Shown here one piece after another: positions 1 through 9,634 of a stretch of DNA of 64,000 nucleotides; positions within the stretch are counted from its first letter, which is position 1; each line of letters starts with the position of its first letter. A model generated the notes under the pieces. It made no database searches. It was not told where the DNA came from and was given only the letters and a program-made list of their open reading frames with translations. The position numbers and the translations under genes are program-made. This stretch comes from Dehalococcoidia bacterium (GTDB lineage Bacteria; Chloroflexota; Dehalococcoidia; UBA2979): the NCBI GenBank assembly GCA_029941115.1, contig JAPYRK010000001.1, positions 62,001 through 126,000 of the forward strand, in the 5' to 3' direction.

Positions 1-34
1 CTAACATGCCTCTTACTGAGGAGGTAAATTAAAT

Positions 35-508
35 ATGACTGATGAGTTAGAACTAACACAGGATATGAAGGATGCAATTGACCGAGAAGGAGATCCTGTT
101 CTTTACGAGGTCACAACGCTGGGGATTCGAACGTTTGCTCGAGCGGTTGGCTACACAAATACTAAATATTATGATGAAGGCGCAGCCCTGGCGGCTGGCC
201 ATTCGACCTTACCATCACCACCGGGCTACTTAGGTATGCCGGTGTGGAACCCAAACAAAGAACCATCAAGACAACCCACTTTCAATAATCCATTTACAAA
301 AAATTTGAATGGCGGAACTCAAGTTCAGCCAATCCAACAGGTATATGCCGGAGATGTACTCAGCGCTGTGTCACGAATTACCAACCTGACCATGAGTCCA
401 AGTAAGTCTCTGGGAAAAATGCTGATTCGCGAGACCGAGACTGTATATACCCGCCAGTCAGATGGTGTTGTTGTGGCCAAAACTCAAGGGCAAGGAATTT
501 CTTACTAG
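35..508 (+). CDS. MaoC-like / FAS1-type dehydratase N-terminal domain protein
   Basis: 157 aa ORF; pattern FARAVGYTNTKYYDEGAA...PGYLGMPVW...YAGDVLSAVSRITNL resembles hotdog-fold MaoC-like N domains; directly followed by a MaoC gene. Confidence 0.6.
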   Translation: MTDELELTQDMKDAIDREGDPVLYEVTTLGIRTFARAVGYTNTKYYDEGAALAAGHSTLPSPPGYLGMPVWNPNKEPSRQPTFNNPFTKNLNGGTQVQPIQQVYAGDVLSAVSRITNLTMSPSKSLGKMLIRETETVYTRQSDGVVVAKTQGQGISY

Positions 509-538
509 GATATTTACACGTTAACAGAGGAGAGAAAT

Positions 539-964
539 ATGGTATCTGCACAAAACTGGAATGAAGTGAGTGAGGGTCAAGTATTCACACTTACTGAGCC
601 AATGGACTCACAACGGCTTGTTATATGGGCTGCGGCCTCGGGTGATTTTTACCAAATTCACTATGATGACGATTTTGCAAAAGGAAATAATCTTCCCGAT
701 ATTATTGTGCACGGCGCACTAAAAGGAATGCTCGTTGGGCGACTACTCGATGAGATTTGCGGTGATTCAGGAAGAGTTACGAACTTTGGAGTCTCCTACC
801 GAGGAATGGATCCAGCACGACAAGATTTAACAGTGCACGCAACGGTTATCAAGAAATACGAAGAAAATGGCGAACACCTGTTGGATCTTGAAGTTGGAGT
901 CAAGCAAGAGGATGGATCCACTGAAACCACTCCGGGGACAGCCACTATTGCCGTACCTGCCTAG
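539..964 (+). CDS. MaoC family dehydratase
   Basis: GDFYQIHYDDDFAKGN...IIVHGALKGMLVGRLL is the hydratase-2/MaoC hot-dog motif. Confidence 0.8.
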   Translation: MVSAQNWNEVSEGQVFTLTEPMDSQRLVIWAAASGDFYQIHYDDDFAKGNNLPDIIVHGALKGMLVGRLLDEICGDSGRVTNFGVSYRGMDPARQDLTVHATVIKKYEENGEHLLDLEVGVKQEDGSTETTPGTATIAVPA

Positions 965-979
965 CAACAGTTCAACCGC

Positions 980-2407
980 ATGAATCGGTCGGAGTTTGAA
1001 CGGGGGGTACGCCTTGCGGGACTGGACGTTCCAGACTCGCACCTGAAGATTATTGGTGCTGATCCTGTTTATTACTCCCCGTTCCACCTCGGTGAAGGGG
1101 CCGCAATAGCTCACGCCTTAATAGGATCAAAAGTTGACCAGATATGGCGCGAGCTGGAACACAAGGCTCAGCAAATTACGGTTGACGTCCGGCACGCTGC
1201 TGCATCATTGAATTCTACACACTGGCTGCAAATTAAAAATAAATCTGCAACTGACAATGTACCGGCGATAAGAAATATGACTCGAATCTTTCGGTGCAAG
1301 GATGACAGGTTCATTCACCTACATAAGTCATTTCGCGATGGGCCATCTATTGCAGTTGAACTTGGAATAGAGGCAGAGGCTGATGTTTCAACTATCGCTC
1401 AAGCAGTCTCACGTCGTGATTCTTTTGAGCTAGAAGCTGCATTAATTCGACGAGGTCTCACAGGAGCCGTGGTTAGAAACTCATCCGAATGGGTAAAACA
1501 TCCACAAGGAAAAGCGTTACTTAACCGGCCTGTGGTTGAAATTATAAAAATTGGTGATGCGCCTCCTGAACCCATAAAAATTGGCTCCCGACCCCTTTCA
1601 GATCTGCGGGTTCTTGATCTCACTCGTGTATTAGCTGGCCCGACAAGCGCGCGTACATTAGCTGAACATGGCGCAGAAGTTGTCCATGTAGCTTCACCAA
1701 ACTTACCCACAATCGACCTTTTTGAAATGGATACTGGACATGGGAAGCGTCAGATACACATTGACCTAGATACAGAAGAGGATGCTGACATTCTCACTTC
1801 GATGGCAAAGCGGACCGATGTCTTCAGTCAAGGTTTTCGCACGGGTGCGCTTGATAGGCGTGGATTTGGTCCACAGCAACTGGCTACGTTACGGCCCGGC
1901 GTCATCTATGTGTCTGAAAATTGTTACGGACATCACGGACCATGGGCTAATAGACCAGGTTGGGAACAATTTGCACAAACAGTTTCTGGAGTTGCTGAAC
2001 TTCAAGGTCAAATGAGTCCACTCAGTCCCGATAATGAACACTCAATCGCTGCCGGCACTGATCCGCATACGCCTCGATTGGCGCCAGCCGCCATGAACGA
2101 TTATGTAACAGCATCATTCGCCACCTATGGGGTGCTCGAAGCCCTCCGAAGACGAGCTAAAGAAGGTGGCTCATGGCACGTACAAGTGTCACTTACTCAA
2201 ACATCAATGTGGTTTGCTCGCCTAGGGTTACTACAAGGCCTTAACAGCGGGAAAAATATAGGTACAGTAGATGATTTTCTTGAAACCCATATCACCCCCT
2301 ATGGGGAAATGCTTCATCTAGCCCCTGTATTACAAATGTCTGATACCCAGCCATATTGGGCGTTTGGCGCGAGACCACTAGGGAGCGATCTAGCTGAGTG
2401 GCTGTAA
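980..2407 (+). CDS. CaiB/BaiF-type (family III) CoA transferase
   Basis: LRVLDLTRVLAGPTSARTLAEHGAEVVHV and later ENCYGHHGPWANRPGWEQFAQTVSG typical of family III CoA transferases. Confidence 0.8.
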   Translation: MNRSEFERGVRLAGLDVPDSHLKIIGADPVYYSPFHLGEGAAIAHALIGSKVDQIWRELEHKAQQITVDVRHAAASLNSTHWLQIKNKSATDNVPAIRNMTRIFRCKDDRFIHLHKSFRDGPSIAVELGIEAEADVSTIAQAVSRRDSFELEAALIRRGLTGAVVRNSSEWVKHPQGKALLNRPVVEIIKIGDAPPEPIKIGSRPLSDLRVLDLTRVLAGPTSARTLAEHGAEVVHVASPNLPTIDLFEMDTGHGKRQIHIDLDTEEDADILTSMAKRTDVFSQGFRTGALDRRGFGPQQLATLRPGVIYVSENCYGHHGPWANRPGWEQFAQTVSGVAELQGQMSPLSPDNEHSIAAGTDPHTPRLAPAAMNDYVTASFATYGVLEALRRRAKEGGSWHVQVSLTQTSMWFARLGLLQGLNSGKNIGTVDDFLETHITPYGEMLHLAPVLQMSDTQPYWAFGARPLGSDLAEWL

Positions 2408-2473
2408 CCTAATTGCGTAAAAAAATGTAGAGCGCCTTGAACGGAAAACAAATCTGCGTTGTGTAAAATATAA

Positions 2474-2515
2474 ACTAGACTAATTAAGACATTCAGATGT
2501 CTTAATTAGTCTAGT
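2474..2515. terminator. Bidirectional hairpin between convergent genes
   Basis: Perfect 19-bp inverted repeat actagactaattaagacat / tcag / atgtcttaattagtctagt followed by attttc, between convergent CDSs ending at 2407 and 2533. Confidence 0.85.
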
Positions 2516-2532
2516 ATTTTCAAAACAGTGAT

Positions 2533-3531
2533 CTAGCCGCAAGTAGTCTGAACAATCAGACGAGTCACCAAATATGGGTCCATATTCGAGGCCGGACGAC
2601 GATCCTCCAAGTAGCCTTTTTGATCAACTTCAACCTGCCAAGGTATTCGAATAGATGCCCCTCTGTCAGAAACACCATAACTGAACTGATCTATTCGCTG
2701 TGTCTCATGGGCTCCGGTTAAACGATTCTCATTACCAGCCCCATAGTTAACTATGTGTTCCTCTATATTTTTACCGAGCGCCTCACAGGCATCAATAATT
2801 GGTTGATATGACTCTCTCATAGACTTGGTGGAGTAATTTGTGTGACAACCGGCACCATTCCAATCACCCGACACTGGCTTTGGATCAATAGACACTACTA
2901 CATCGTACTCTTCCGCTACACGATGTAAAAGCCAACGAGACACCCATAACTGATCAGATACTTCCAGAGGGCCCAGTGGGCCAACCTGAAACTCCCATTG
3001 TCCTGGCATGACTTCAGCATTTGTTCCTGCTATACCAATTCCTGCCTCGATACACGCTGAAGCGTGCGCCTCAGATACCTCTCGACCAAAAATAACATTG
3101 GCTCCAACCGCGCAATAGTAGGGCCCTTGAGGTCCCGGAAATCCTCCTTCAGGAAACCCTAGCGGCTGCTGCCCATCGGCTTCAAACAAGGTATATTCCT
3201 GCTCAATTCCAAACCATGCCTCTTCATCAGCAAACTTCTCTGCAACATCAGCACATGCGGCTCGGGTATTAGTTGGATGAGGTGTCATATCTGGCAGTAA
3301 AACTTCACACATTACCAGGACATCGTTACCACCGCTGATTGGATCAGGGCAGCTGTAGACAGGCCTAAGAACGCAATCCGAGTTGTCACCCGGTGCTTGA
3401 TTAGTACTTGAACCATCAAACCCCCATATAGGAAAATCCGTGGTTCCATCTGGAAGTACTCGTGTCTTAGAACGTATAGATGGGCTCGGATCAGTCCCAT
3501 CAATCCATATATATTCTGCCTTAAATGCCAT
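2533..3531 (-). CDS. glnII: Glutamine synthetase, eukaryotic-like type II (GSII)
   Basis: AEYIWIDG...WGFDGSSTNQAPGDNSDCVLRPV, QVGPLG, GAGCHTNYSTKSMR, GAGNENRLTGAHET; start taken at internal ATG (MAFKAEYIWIDG). Confidence 0.85.
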   Translation of the reverse strand: MAFKAEYIWIDGTDPSPSIRSKTRVLPDGTTDFPIWGFDGSSTNQAPGDNSDCVLRPVYSCPDPISGGNDVLVMCEVLLPDMTPHPTNTRAACADVAEKFADEEAWFGIEQEYTLFEADGQQPLGFPEGGFPGPQGPYYCAVGANVIFGREVSEAHASACIEAGIGIAGTNAEVMPGQWEFQVGPLGPLEVSDQLWVSRWLLHRVAEEYDVVVSIDPKPVSGDWNGAGCHTNYSTKSMRESYQPIIDACEALGKNIEEHIVNYGAGNENRLTGAHETQRIDQFSYGVSDRGASIRIPWQVEVDQKGYLEDRRPASNMDPYLVTRLIVQTTCG

Positions 3532-3689
3532 AATCCCCACCTTTCGCTGCACCCTCCGCAGAGGGAAGTTCGATTAACCATACTCCACTCAAATTATTTC
3601 GCGACAATGTTTCACCTGTATTATCAAATCGAGTAGTAAATATTAAAACAATCAACTTAATTAAATGGAATACAAAGCTTGAATACAAC

Positions 3690-4361
3690 TCACCGATAAC
3701 GATCTACAAAACGATACCCAACGTTGCGAACAGTTTCGACGAACTCCTCGCCTGTTTCGATTTTTGCTCGGATACGACGAATATGAACATCAACTGTACG
3801 AACGCCTCCAAAATAGTCGTACCCCCAGACCTGATTCAGTAATACTTCTCGGGTATAGGGACGTCCAGGGCTAGACGCCAAAAATCGCAAAAGTGAATAT
3901 TCTTTATAAGTAAGATCTATTGGTTCGTTTGCGAGAGTCACTTGATACCTGTCTAAGTCAATAATCAATGGCCCATGACGAAGCCTGTTATCAATGTCCG
4001 TCCCAAGACTTCTTGCTATCTGTTTCGAAATCCGCACTCGAAGCTCTTCATGAGAAACGGGAGCCTCCACAAAGTCGTCTACCTCAAGAGATCGAAGATT
4101 TGGGTACGAGTCTGAGGTCACAATCAAAATGACCGCCGGCGTTGCCAAAACCGCCTCGTCTCTCAACAGCGCTGCTATGCCACCCATCGACAAGCCCATG
4201 TCCAAATCAATGAGTATTGACACTGGGCGCCAAGCTCGTGCCTCTTCAAGGCATTCACGACCTGTCGAGACGACCTTGCATAATCGACCGTCCATGCGTG
4301 CCACAGCCTCGACATTGGCCACGTATTCCAAGTTATTAGTTAAAGTAAGGTAACCTTCCAT
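3690..4361 (-). CDS. OmpR/PhoB-type response regulator with atypical receiver
   Basis: C-terminal winged helix: DLTYKEYSLLRFLASSPGRPYTREVLLNQVWGYDYFGGVRTVDVHIRRIRAKIE; degenerate N-terminal receiver. Confidence 0.85.
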   Translation of the reverse strand: MEGYLTLTNNLEYVANVEAVARMDGRLCKVVSTGRECLEEARAWRPVSILIDLDMGLSMGGIAALLRDEAVLATPAVILIVTSDSYPNLRSLEVDDFVEAPVSHEELRVRISKQIARSLGTDIDNRLRHGPLIIDLDRYQVTLANEPIDLTYKEYSLLRFLASSPGRPYTREVLLNQVWGYDYFGGVRTVDVHIRRIRAKIETGEEFVETVRNVGYRFVDRYR

Positions 4362-4663
4362 CTAGCGAGTTTAACAGTCTGCTGGGCTACATAAAAAGAA
4401 CATATGTGCTACTCTGTTGACTAGTAACTAATCTAGCAGGCCCAACGCCATGTGACACTCGTGTAAAATTTAGAGCAGTGACTGAGTTCGTAGAATTGCG
4501 TGTAGGGGTGATATATCGTTAACCTCATAAGTCGCTGTCTAAATATTCACATATTTAGAAAGTAAATGCGCAAAACTGCGTGAACAATCCAAGCATGAGT
4601 ATGAATTGGTGCGGCAGAGTAGATAAGTAATCCGGCTCCGACGCACTTGGAGGGTTGGCTGTT

Positions 4664-5305
4664 GTGAAGGTAATGTTTGTTGAAACTGTTGAGGGATCTG
4701 GCTCGATGGGAGACGTCAAGGACGTTAAGCCCGGTTACGCCAGAAATTATCTCTTACCAAAAGGTCTTGCTGTTCCAGCGACTCCACATGCGGTAGCACG
4801 TGCTGAGGAACTAAGAAAGCAGGAACTCGGCCGGCAACAGGTGCTTGACAAGCACTATCAGGAACTTGTTAATCGACTTACAGAAAGACCAATAATTATT
4901 GGAGTTCGAGTGGGTGAACAAGGCCGCCTCTACGGGTCTGTCAATAATGCAGATATCGCTAAGAACGCTGGGGAGATTCTTGGGGAAGATCTGGATAGAC
5001 GTAGAATACTTCTTGGAGAAGCTATTCGACAAGTCGGTATTTATACTGTGCAGCTTAGGCTCTCGACGAAAGTACAACCACATATAACTGTGGTTGTAGT
5101 CGACGAGGAATCACCCGATGGTGTAGAAGCCGCAGCACAATTGCTATTAAATCCTCCTGAAAATATTGATCCTGCCATAACCGCAGAAGATCAATCTTTT
5201 GAGGAAAATTCTGAAGAGCATTCGGAAGATAGCGTAAACAGTATCAATACTGAAACAGAATCTCAAAGTGCGTCGGAATCGGAATTTAAACAGGATAATA
5301 GTTAG
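4664..5305 (+). CDS. rplI: 50S ribosomal protein L9
   Basis: KVMFVETVEGSGSMGDVKDVKPGYARNYLLPKGLAVPAT; GTG start behind ggaggg; extended acidic/Ser-rich C-terminus. Confidence 0.92.
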   Translation: MKVMFVETVEGSGSMGDVKDVKPGYARNYLLPKGLAVPATPHAVARAEELRKQELGRQQVLDKHYQELVNRLTERPIIIGVRVGEQGRLYGSVNNADIAKNAGEILGEDLDRRRILLGEAIRQVGIYTVQLRLSTKVQPHITVVVVDEESPDGVEAAAQLLLNPPENIDPAITAEDQSFEENSEEHSEDSVNSINTETESQSASESEFKQDNS

Positions 5306-5423
5306 GTTTATTGAAAATAGTTATAAATATTCGAGACAATATTTATGATATTTCTGCCAGTGCTTGAAATGCCCTTGCAATAACTCGATTCACCTGACTA
5401 CAAGGGCTTCGAGGGCTGGCAAA

Positions 5424-6872
5424 ATGGTAAATTCAACAAGCGGTAGACTATCGGCTTTTCCACAACGAGATCGAGCGACAGAAAACTCGACTAATCGTTT
5501 GCCACCACACGACATAGGCGCCGAAGAAGCTGTTATCGCGGCGATTCTACTCGACGCGAATGCCCTTGTCCGTGCTTCTGCCATCGTTGATACCGACGAT
5601 TTCTTCGACGTATCTTGCAGAGCTGCGTTTGAAGCAAGCATATTATTGGAAGAACGCGCCGAAGAAATCACTGCCACCACGGTTAGCCATGAACTAGAAC
5701 GTTTGGGGCTTCTGGACTCGGTCGGAGGTGAGAGATTCTTAGCCGAAGTGATTGGTAAACACTTCACTGCTGAAGGAGTAGAAGCTCATGCCCGGATAGT
5801 GCGACGGGATGGTCTGTACCGTCAAGCTATTGAAGGATTCAATTTATTACTCCAGAAAGCTTACGAAGGGGGATCCAATCAAGATTCTGTAATTGCAATG
5901 GCTGAAGAGCTCCTCTTAAATATTAGAGGTGCCGTAGGTTCGGGTGACTTCAAACATATTGGGTTGATCTTAGAAGAAATGCTTGAAAACGCCGACAGTG
6001 ATGAAAACTTATCACTCCGAGCAGTGGCGAGTGGATTTCATGACCTAGATGCACAACTTAATGGTGGCTTTCAAAGGGGTAATCTAATAGTAGTTGCAGC
6101 TCGACCAGGACATGGGAAATCCGCCTTACTTTTAAACTTCGCCCGGGACTGCGCCGTCGAATCAAAAGGTACAGTTGCTCTCTTTTCGATGGAAATGAGT
6201 GGAATTGAACTAGGAAAAAGGCTGCTCGCAGCTGAATCTGGTATAGCCTCCCCAAAGCTTGTCTATGACGAAGATCACGAAATTGAACTAGCACGAGTGA
6301 TGGCGGCACACGGGCAACTCTCAGAAGCAGCAATTTATATCAACGAACAAGGCGATCTTACTGTCGCCGAAATCCGAGCGGCAGCTAAACGAATGAAAGC
6401 TGAGCATGGATTAGATCTACTAATAGTGGACTACCTTCAACTTGTGAGTAGTTCACAACGATACGACTCTCCGGTCGCTAGTGTGACCCAGATATCACGG
6501 ACTCTTAAGCAAATTGCTCGTGAGCTCGATGTCCCAGTGATAGCAGCTGCACAGCTAAACCGAGCTGTCGAACAACGAAAACCACACATACCAATTTTGT
6601 CGGACCTACGGGAATCGGGTTCGATTGAGCAAGATGCCGACATTGTTATGTTCATCTACAGAGAATCGGAGTATCACAAGAGCGAAGATCCGCAAGATTG
6701 GCCGCCGGATCTTGACGCGCGACAGGCCAAAATAATTGTCGCCAAGCATAGAAACGGTGCTACAGGAGTTATTGACTTACATTGGGAAGAGACTTTGGCG
6801 ACGTTCAAAGAATATGAGCTCTACACCGATTCCTCACCGGCATCAATGGAGAACAGGTTCGAGAGCTTCTAG
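5424..6872 (+). CDS. dnaB: Replicative DNA helicase DnaB
   Basis: PHDIGAEEAVIAAILLD; Walker A ARPGHGKSALLL; LLIVDYLQLVS; SDLRESGSIEQDADIVMFIYR. Confidence 0.95.
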   Translation: MVNSTSGRLSAFPQRDRATENSTNRLPPHDIGAEEAVIAAILLDANALVRASAIVDTDDFFDVSCRAAFEASILLEERAEEITATTVSHELERLGLLDSVGGERFLAEVIGKHFTAEGVEAHARIVRRDGLYRQAIEGFNLLLQKAYEGGSNQDSVIAMAEELLLNIRGAVGSGDFKHIGLILEEMLENADSDENLSLRAVASGFHDLDAQLNGGFQRGNLIVVAARPGHGKSALLLNFARDCAVESKGTVALFSMEMSGIELGKRLLAAESGIASPKLVYDEDHEIELARVMAAHGQLSEAAIYINEQGDLTVAEIRAAAKRMKAEHGLDLLIVDYLQLVSSSQRYDSPVASVTQISRTLKQIARELDVPVIAAAQLNRAVEQRKPHIPILSDLRESGSIEQDADIVMFIYRESEYHKSEDPQDWPPDLDARQAKIIVAKHRNGATGVIDLHWEETLATFKEYELYTDSSPASMENRFESF

Positions 6873-6888
6873 CATCGCTAAGAATATT

Positions 6889-7632
6889 ATGAATAATTCA
6901 GGTGAACTCGATAAGAACCCACTCTTTCAAACCGGACAAGCCGTCGTCGTCGTACCAGTACAATTTTTCACCGAGCTCATTCTAAATATAGAAGACGAAG
7001 CTGAACTAAGAATCGCTCTTTATATTTGGTACGCAATCACACGAAAGGTCGGCGGTCAGCGCTTCGTACTTCAATCTGACATTGCAAATGATCCAGTACT
7101 TGTGAACTGGTTCATCCATAAGGGCGGCAGTGAAAGATTATTGAATTCGATTGATCTGACTAGAAAAAGAGGTGTGTTCATAGGTGCACAACTGCCAAAC
7201 AAAGACTTCGTAATCCTCCCCAACGATGAGGCAGGCCAACGACTCCTCAATAGATTCATCATAGATTCAGAGGTCTTGCAAGACGAAGTAAAGCAAGCCG
7301 CGCCAACAAGGCATCAAAGTACATCAGCGTTGTCACCAGTTGCGATTAAATACGAGCACGAAATAGGGGCCATCACTCCCTCAATCGCAACTACGCTTCG
7401 GGATTCAGAAAGTCGCTATCCCATGGATTGGATACTTGAAGCTATCTCTGTAGCAGCTGAATCAAATGCCAGATCTTGGCGATATATACAAACGATTTTA
7501 GAAAATTGGCAGAAGAATGGACGGAATAATGGCAACCAGAAAACTACACGAATTTCTACCGAAAAATCAGGAAAACATAAAAGCCCCTATGACGACCTCA
7601 TTCGAAAAGGAAATGATCCCATCAAATCCTGA
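6889..7632 (+). CDS. DnaD-domain replication protein
   Basis: C-terminal YPMDWILEAISVAAESNARSWRYIQTILENWQKNG is the DnaD domain signature; ATG at 6889 preferred over 6736. Confidence 0.8.
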   Translation: MNNSGELDKNPLFQTGQAVVVVPVQFFTELILNIEDEAELRIALYIWYAITRKVGGQRFVLQSDIANDPVLVNWFIHKGGSERLLNSIDLTRKRGVFIGAQLPNKDFVILPNDEAGQRLLNRFIIDSEVLQDEVKQAAPTRHQSTSALSPVAIKYEHEIGAITPSIATTLRDSESRYPMDWILEAISVAAESNARSWRYIQTILENWQKNGRNNGNQKTTRISTEKSGKHKSPYDDLIRKGNDPIKS

Positions 7633-8905
7633 AAGAGTCGATATTTGCTTGGTTTGTGACGGTATGGGATTTGTTAGACTAACGAATGATTTTGACGATT
7701 CACGCTTTGGACAATCGTATCCGTGCAGCTGCACTATCGCCGCTAGAAATGAAAAAACCGGTAAACAACTTCTGAAACAATCCGGTTTAGGGTCTCTCCG
7801 CAGACTGAATTTCGAAAACCTTATTAGTCACGGCAGAACTCAAGACGCCCGTAATCGAGACCAATACGAACTAGCCACCACGGAGGCAAAAAAATATGCG
7901 AGCAATCCAAGTAAGTGGCTTACGATTGTTGGAGAGCACGGAAGTGGTAAGACTCATCTAGCTGCTGCGATCGCAAACGCTTCCCTTGCCCTTGGACGAC
8001 CAACACTGTTCTTCTCAATACCTGACTTGATGGAGCATTTCCGCAGAGAATCGATTGGAAGAGATCTTTCCGAATCTGAAGCAGTGACGGTCAGTAGAAT
8101 ATTTGACATACCGTTACTACTCATCGATGACTGTCACTCCAAAATAAACACAACATGGGCGCAAGAGAAATTTAATCAACTTCTTAATCATCGATGGAAT
8201 GCTCAGCTACCGACAGTTTTCACTGCACCCGCCCTAGACGCAGCCATAAATAGTCAACTGAACATTCGTCTTTCAGATAGTGAATCTTCTGATATTTTGG
8301 ATCTAGGAATCTGGGAAGTAAGCAACTACAGTTCATTAGGTGCTATGTCCGAACAAGTTCTCAAACAATACACTTTTGATACTTTCCTATCTGATGGTAT
8401 CGGTTTATCCCCGCAGCAAAGTAGCGAGTTGATAGGTCTGGAATCCCGCTTGCGGGAGTGGTCAATTGAACCTGATGGCTGGATTGTCCTTACGGGTAAT
8501 CATGGCGTAGGGAAGACGCATCTTGCCTCAGCAATTGCAAACGTTCGATTGAGTCAAGGTGATCGCGTTGCGTTCGCCACCGTACCAGATCTTCTGGATC
8601 ACCTCAGGGCCTCATATAATCAAGAATCACGAGATTCATACGACCAAGTATTTCGGCGTTTGCTCGAAGTGCAGTTGCTTATTCTGGACGATCTGGGAGC
8701 TCATAAATCTTCTGACTGGGCCGAAGAAAAAATATATCAATTGATAAACCATCGACATCTTGCCCGCAGCTGGACGGTCATAACAATGAATGGAAAACCA
8801 AGTGAACTAGAACCACGCCTGGCAAGTAGACTAACTTTCACTGAACTTTCCGAAGTGTATAGGATCGACGCACAAGACTTCAGAACGCTACGACCAGAAA
8901 ACTAA
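7613..8905 (+). CDS. DnaC/IstB-like helicase loader with two AAA+ domains
   Basis: N-terminal CLVCDGMGFVR..YPCSC zinc-type motif; two P-loops GEHGSGKTHLAAAIANA and GNHGVGKTHLASAIANV; Walker B LLLIDD and LLILDDLG. Confidence 0.85.
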   Translation: MIPSNPERVDICLVCDGMGFVRLTNDFDDSRFGQSYPCSCTIAARNEKTGKQLLKQSGLGSLRRLNFENLISHGRTQDARNRDQYELATTEAKKYASNPSKWLTIVGEHGSGKTHLAAAIANASLALGRPTLFFSIPDLMEHFRRESIGRDLSESEAVTVSRIFDIPLLLIDDCHSKINTTWAQEKFNQLLNHRWNAQLPTVFTAPALDAAINSQLNIRLSDSESSDILDLGIWEVSNYSSLGAMSEQVLKQYTFDTFLSDGIGLSPQQSSELIGLESRLREWSIEPDGWIVLTGNHGVGKTHLASAIANVRLSQGDRVAFATVPDLLDHLRASYNQESRDSYDQVFRRLLEVQLLILDDLGAHKSSDWAEEKIYQLINHRHLARSWTVITMNGKPSELEPRLASRLTFTELSEVYRIDAQDFRTLRPEN

Positions 8906-8911
8906 AGTCAG

Positions 8912-9349
8912 TTAGGGTCTTGGCTTTAAACCTTCCTGCCATTGCGCGCCGTCTACGCTCCACTCTTTTTTCCATATAGGAACCGTCTCTTTAACTCGAT
9001 CAACGGCTTTGAGCGCTGCTTCAAAGGCATCCGCTCGATGTGCTGCCGAAACAGCCACAATTAGAGATGTATCTCCTATCTCTAAAGTACCAATCCTGTG
9101 TTGAATCATAACTCCATAGACCTCACGCTCACGAAAAGTCGAAAGTATCTCATCTCGTACATGCAAAATCTGTGTGGTCGCCATCTCAACATAAGCCTCA
9201 TATTCTAAACGAACGACACTATGATCTTCATGATGATTTCTTACAACGCCTTCGAAAATGATAACTGCACCCGACTCGTCGGTCTGAACCGCAGACCGAA
9301 TCAAGCTGCTATCAAGCGCTTTCGCAGTAACCAATGGAATTTCAATCAC
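8912..9349 (-). CDS. moaE: Molybdopterin synthase catalytic subunit MoaE
   Basis: GAVIIFEGVVRNH...LEYEAYVEMA...IQHRIGTLEIGDTSLIVAVSAAHRADAFEA..DRVKETVPIWKKE. Confidence 0.95.
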   Translation of the reverse strand: MIEIPLVTAKALDSSLIRSAVQTDESGAVIIFEGVVRNHHEDHSVVRLEYEAYVEMATTQILHVRDEILSTFREREVYGVMIQHRIGTLEIGDTSLIVAVSAAHRADAFEAALKAVDRVKETVPIWKKEWSVDGAQWQEGLKPRP

Positions 9350-9603
9350 TAAAATCCGCCAGCAATGGGTGGCACCAATGCAACAGAATCTCCATCTGCG
9401 AGCTCCGATTCGTCCGAGAGTATATATTCTTCATTGACTGCGATCGCTACCCCCGATAAGTAGGGCTTTAATTTTGGATATTGCTCTTCCAATGCCTGTC
9501 GCAATAAGGCAACCGAAACTAAATCTTGATGAAGTCTGACTGTTAAAAGGTCACTCTCCATGACCTCCCTGAGGCCAGCAAACAACTGTACTGATATTTC
9601 CAT
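9349..9603 (-). CDS. moaD: MoaD/ThiS family sulfur carrier
   Basis: VQLFAGLREVM..., ends PPIAGGF (GG terminus); 1-nt overlap with moaE. Confidence 0.88.
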   Translation of the reverse strand: MEISVQLFAGLREVMESDLLTVRLHQDLVSVALLRQALEEQYPKLKPYLSGVAIAVNEEYILSDESELADGDSVALVPPIAGGF

Positions 9604-9634
9604 AACTTTCCTAAGATTTACGCTTTCATTATAG

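Noticed and set aside
3608-3623. TGTTTCACCTGTATTA, a parS-like sequence
   Set aside because: Only 12/16 match, with the central CG and 3' arm broken; not a palindrome.
7517-7612. Upstream start for the helicase loader
   Set aside because: The extension overlaps the DnaD-like gene by over 100 bp and has no conserved sequence; ATG at 7613 gives a normal short overlap.
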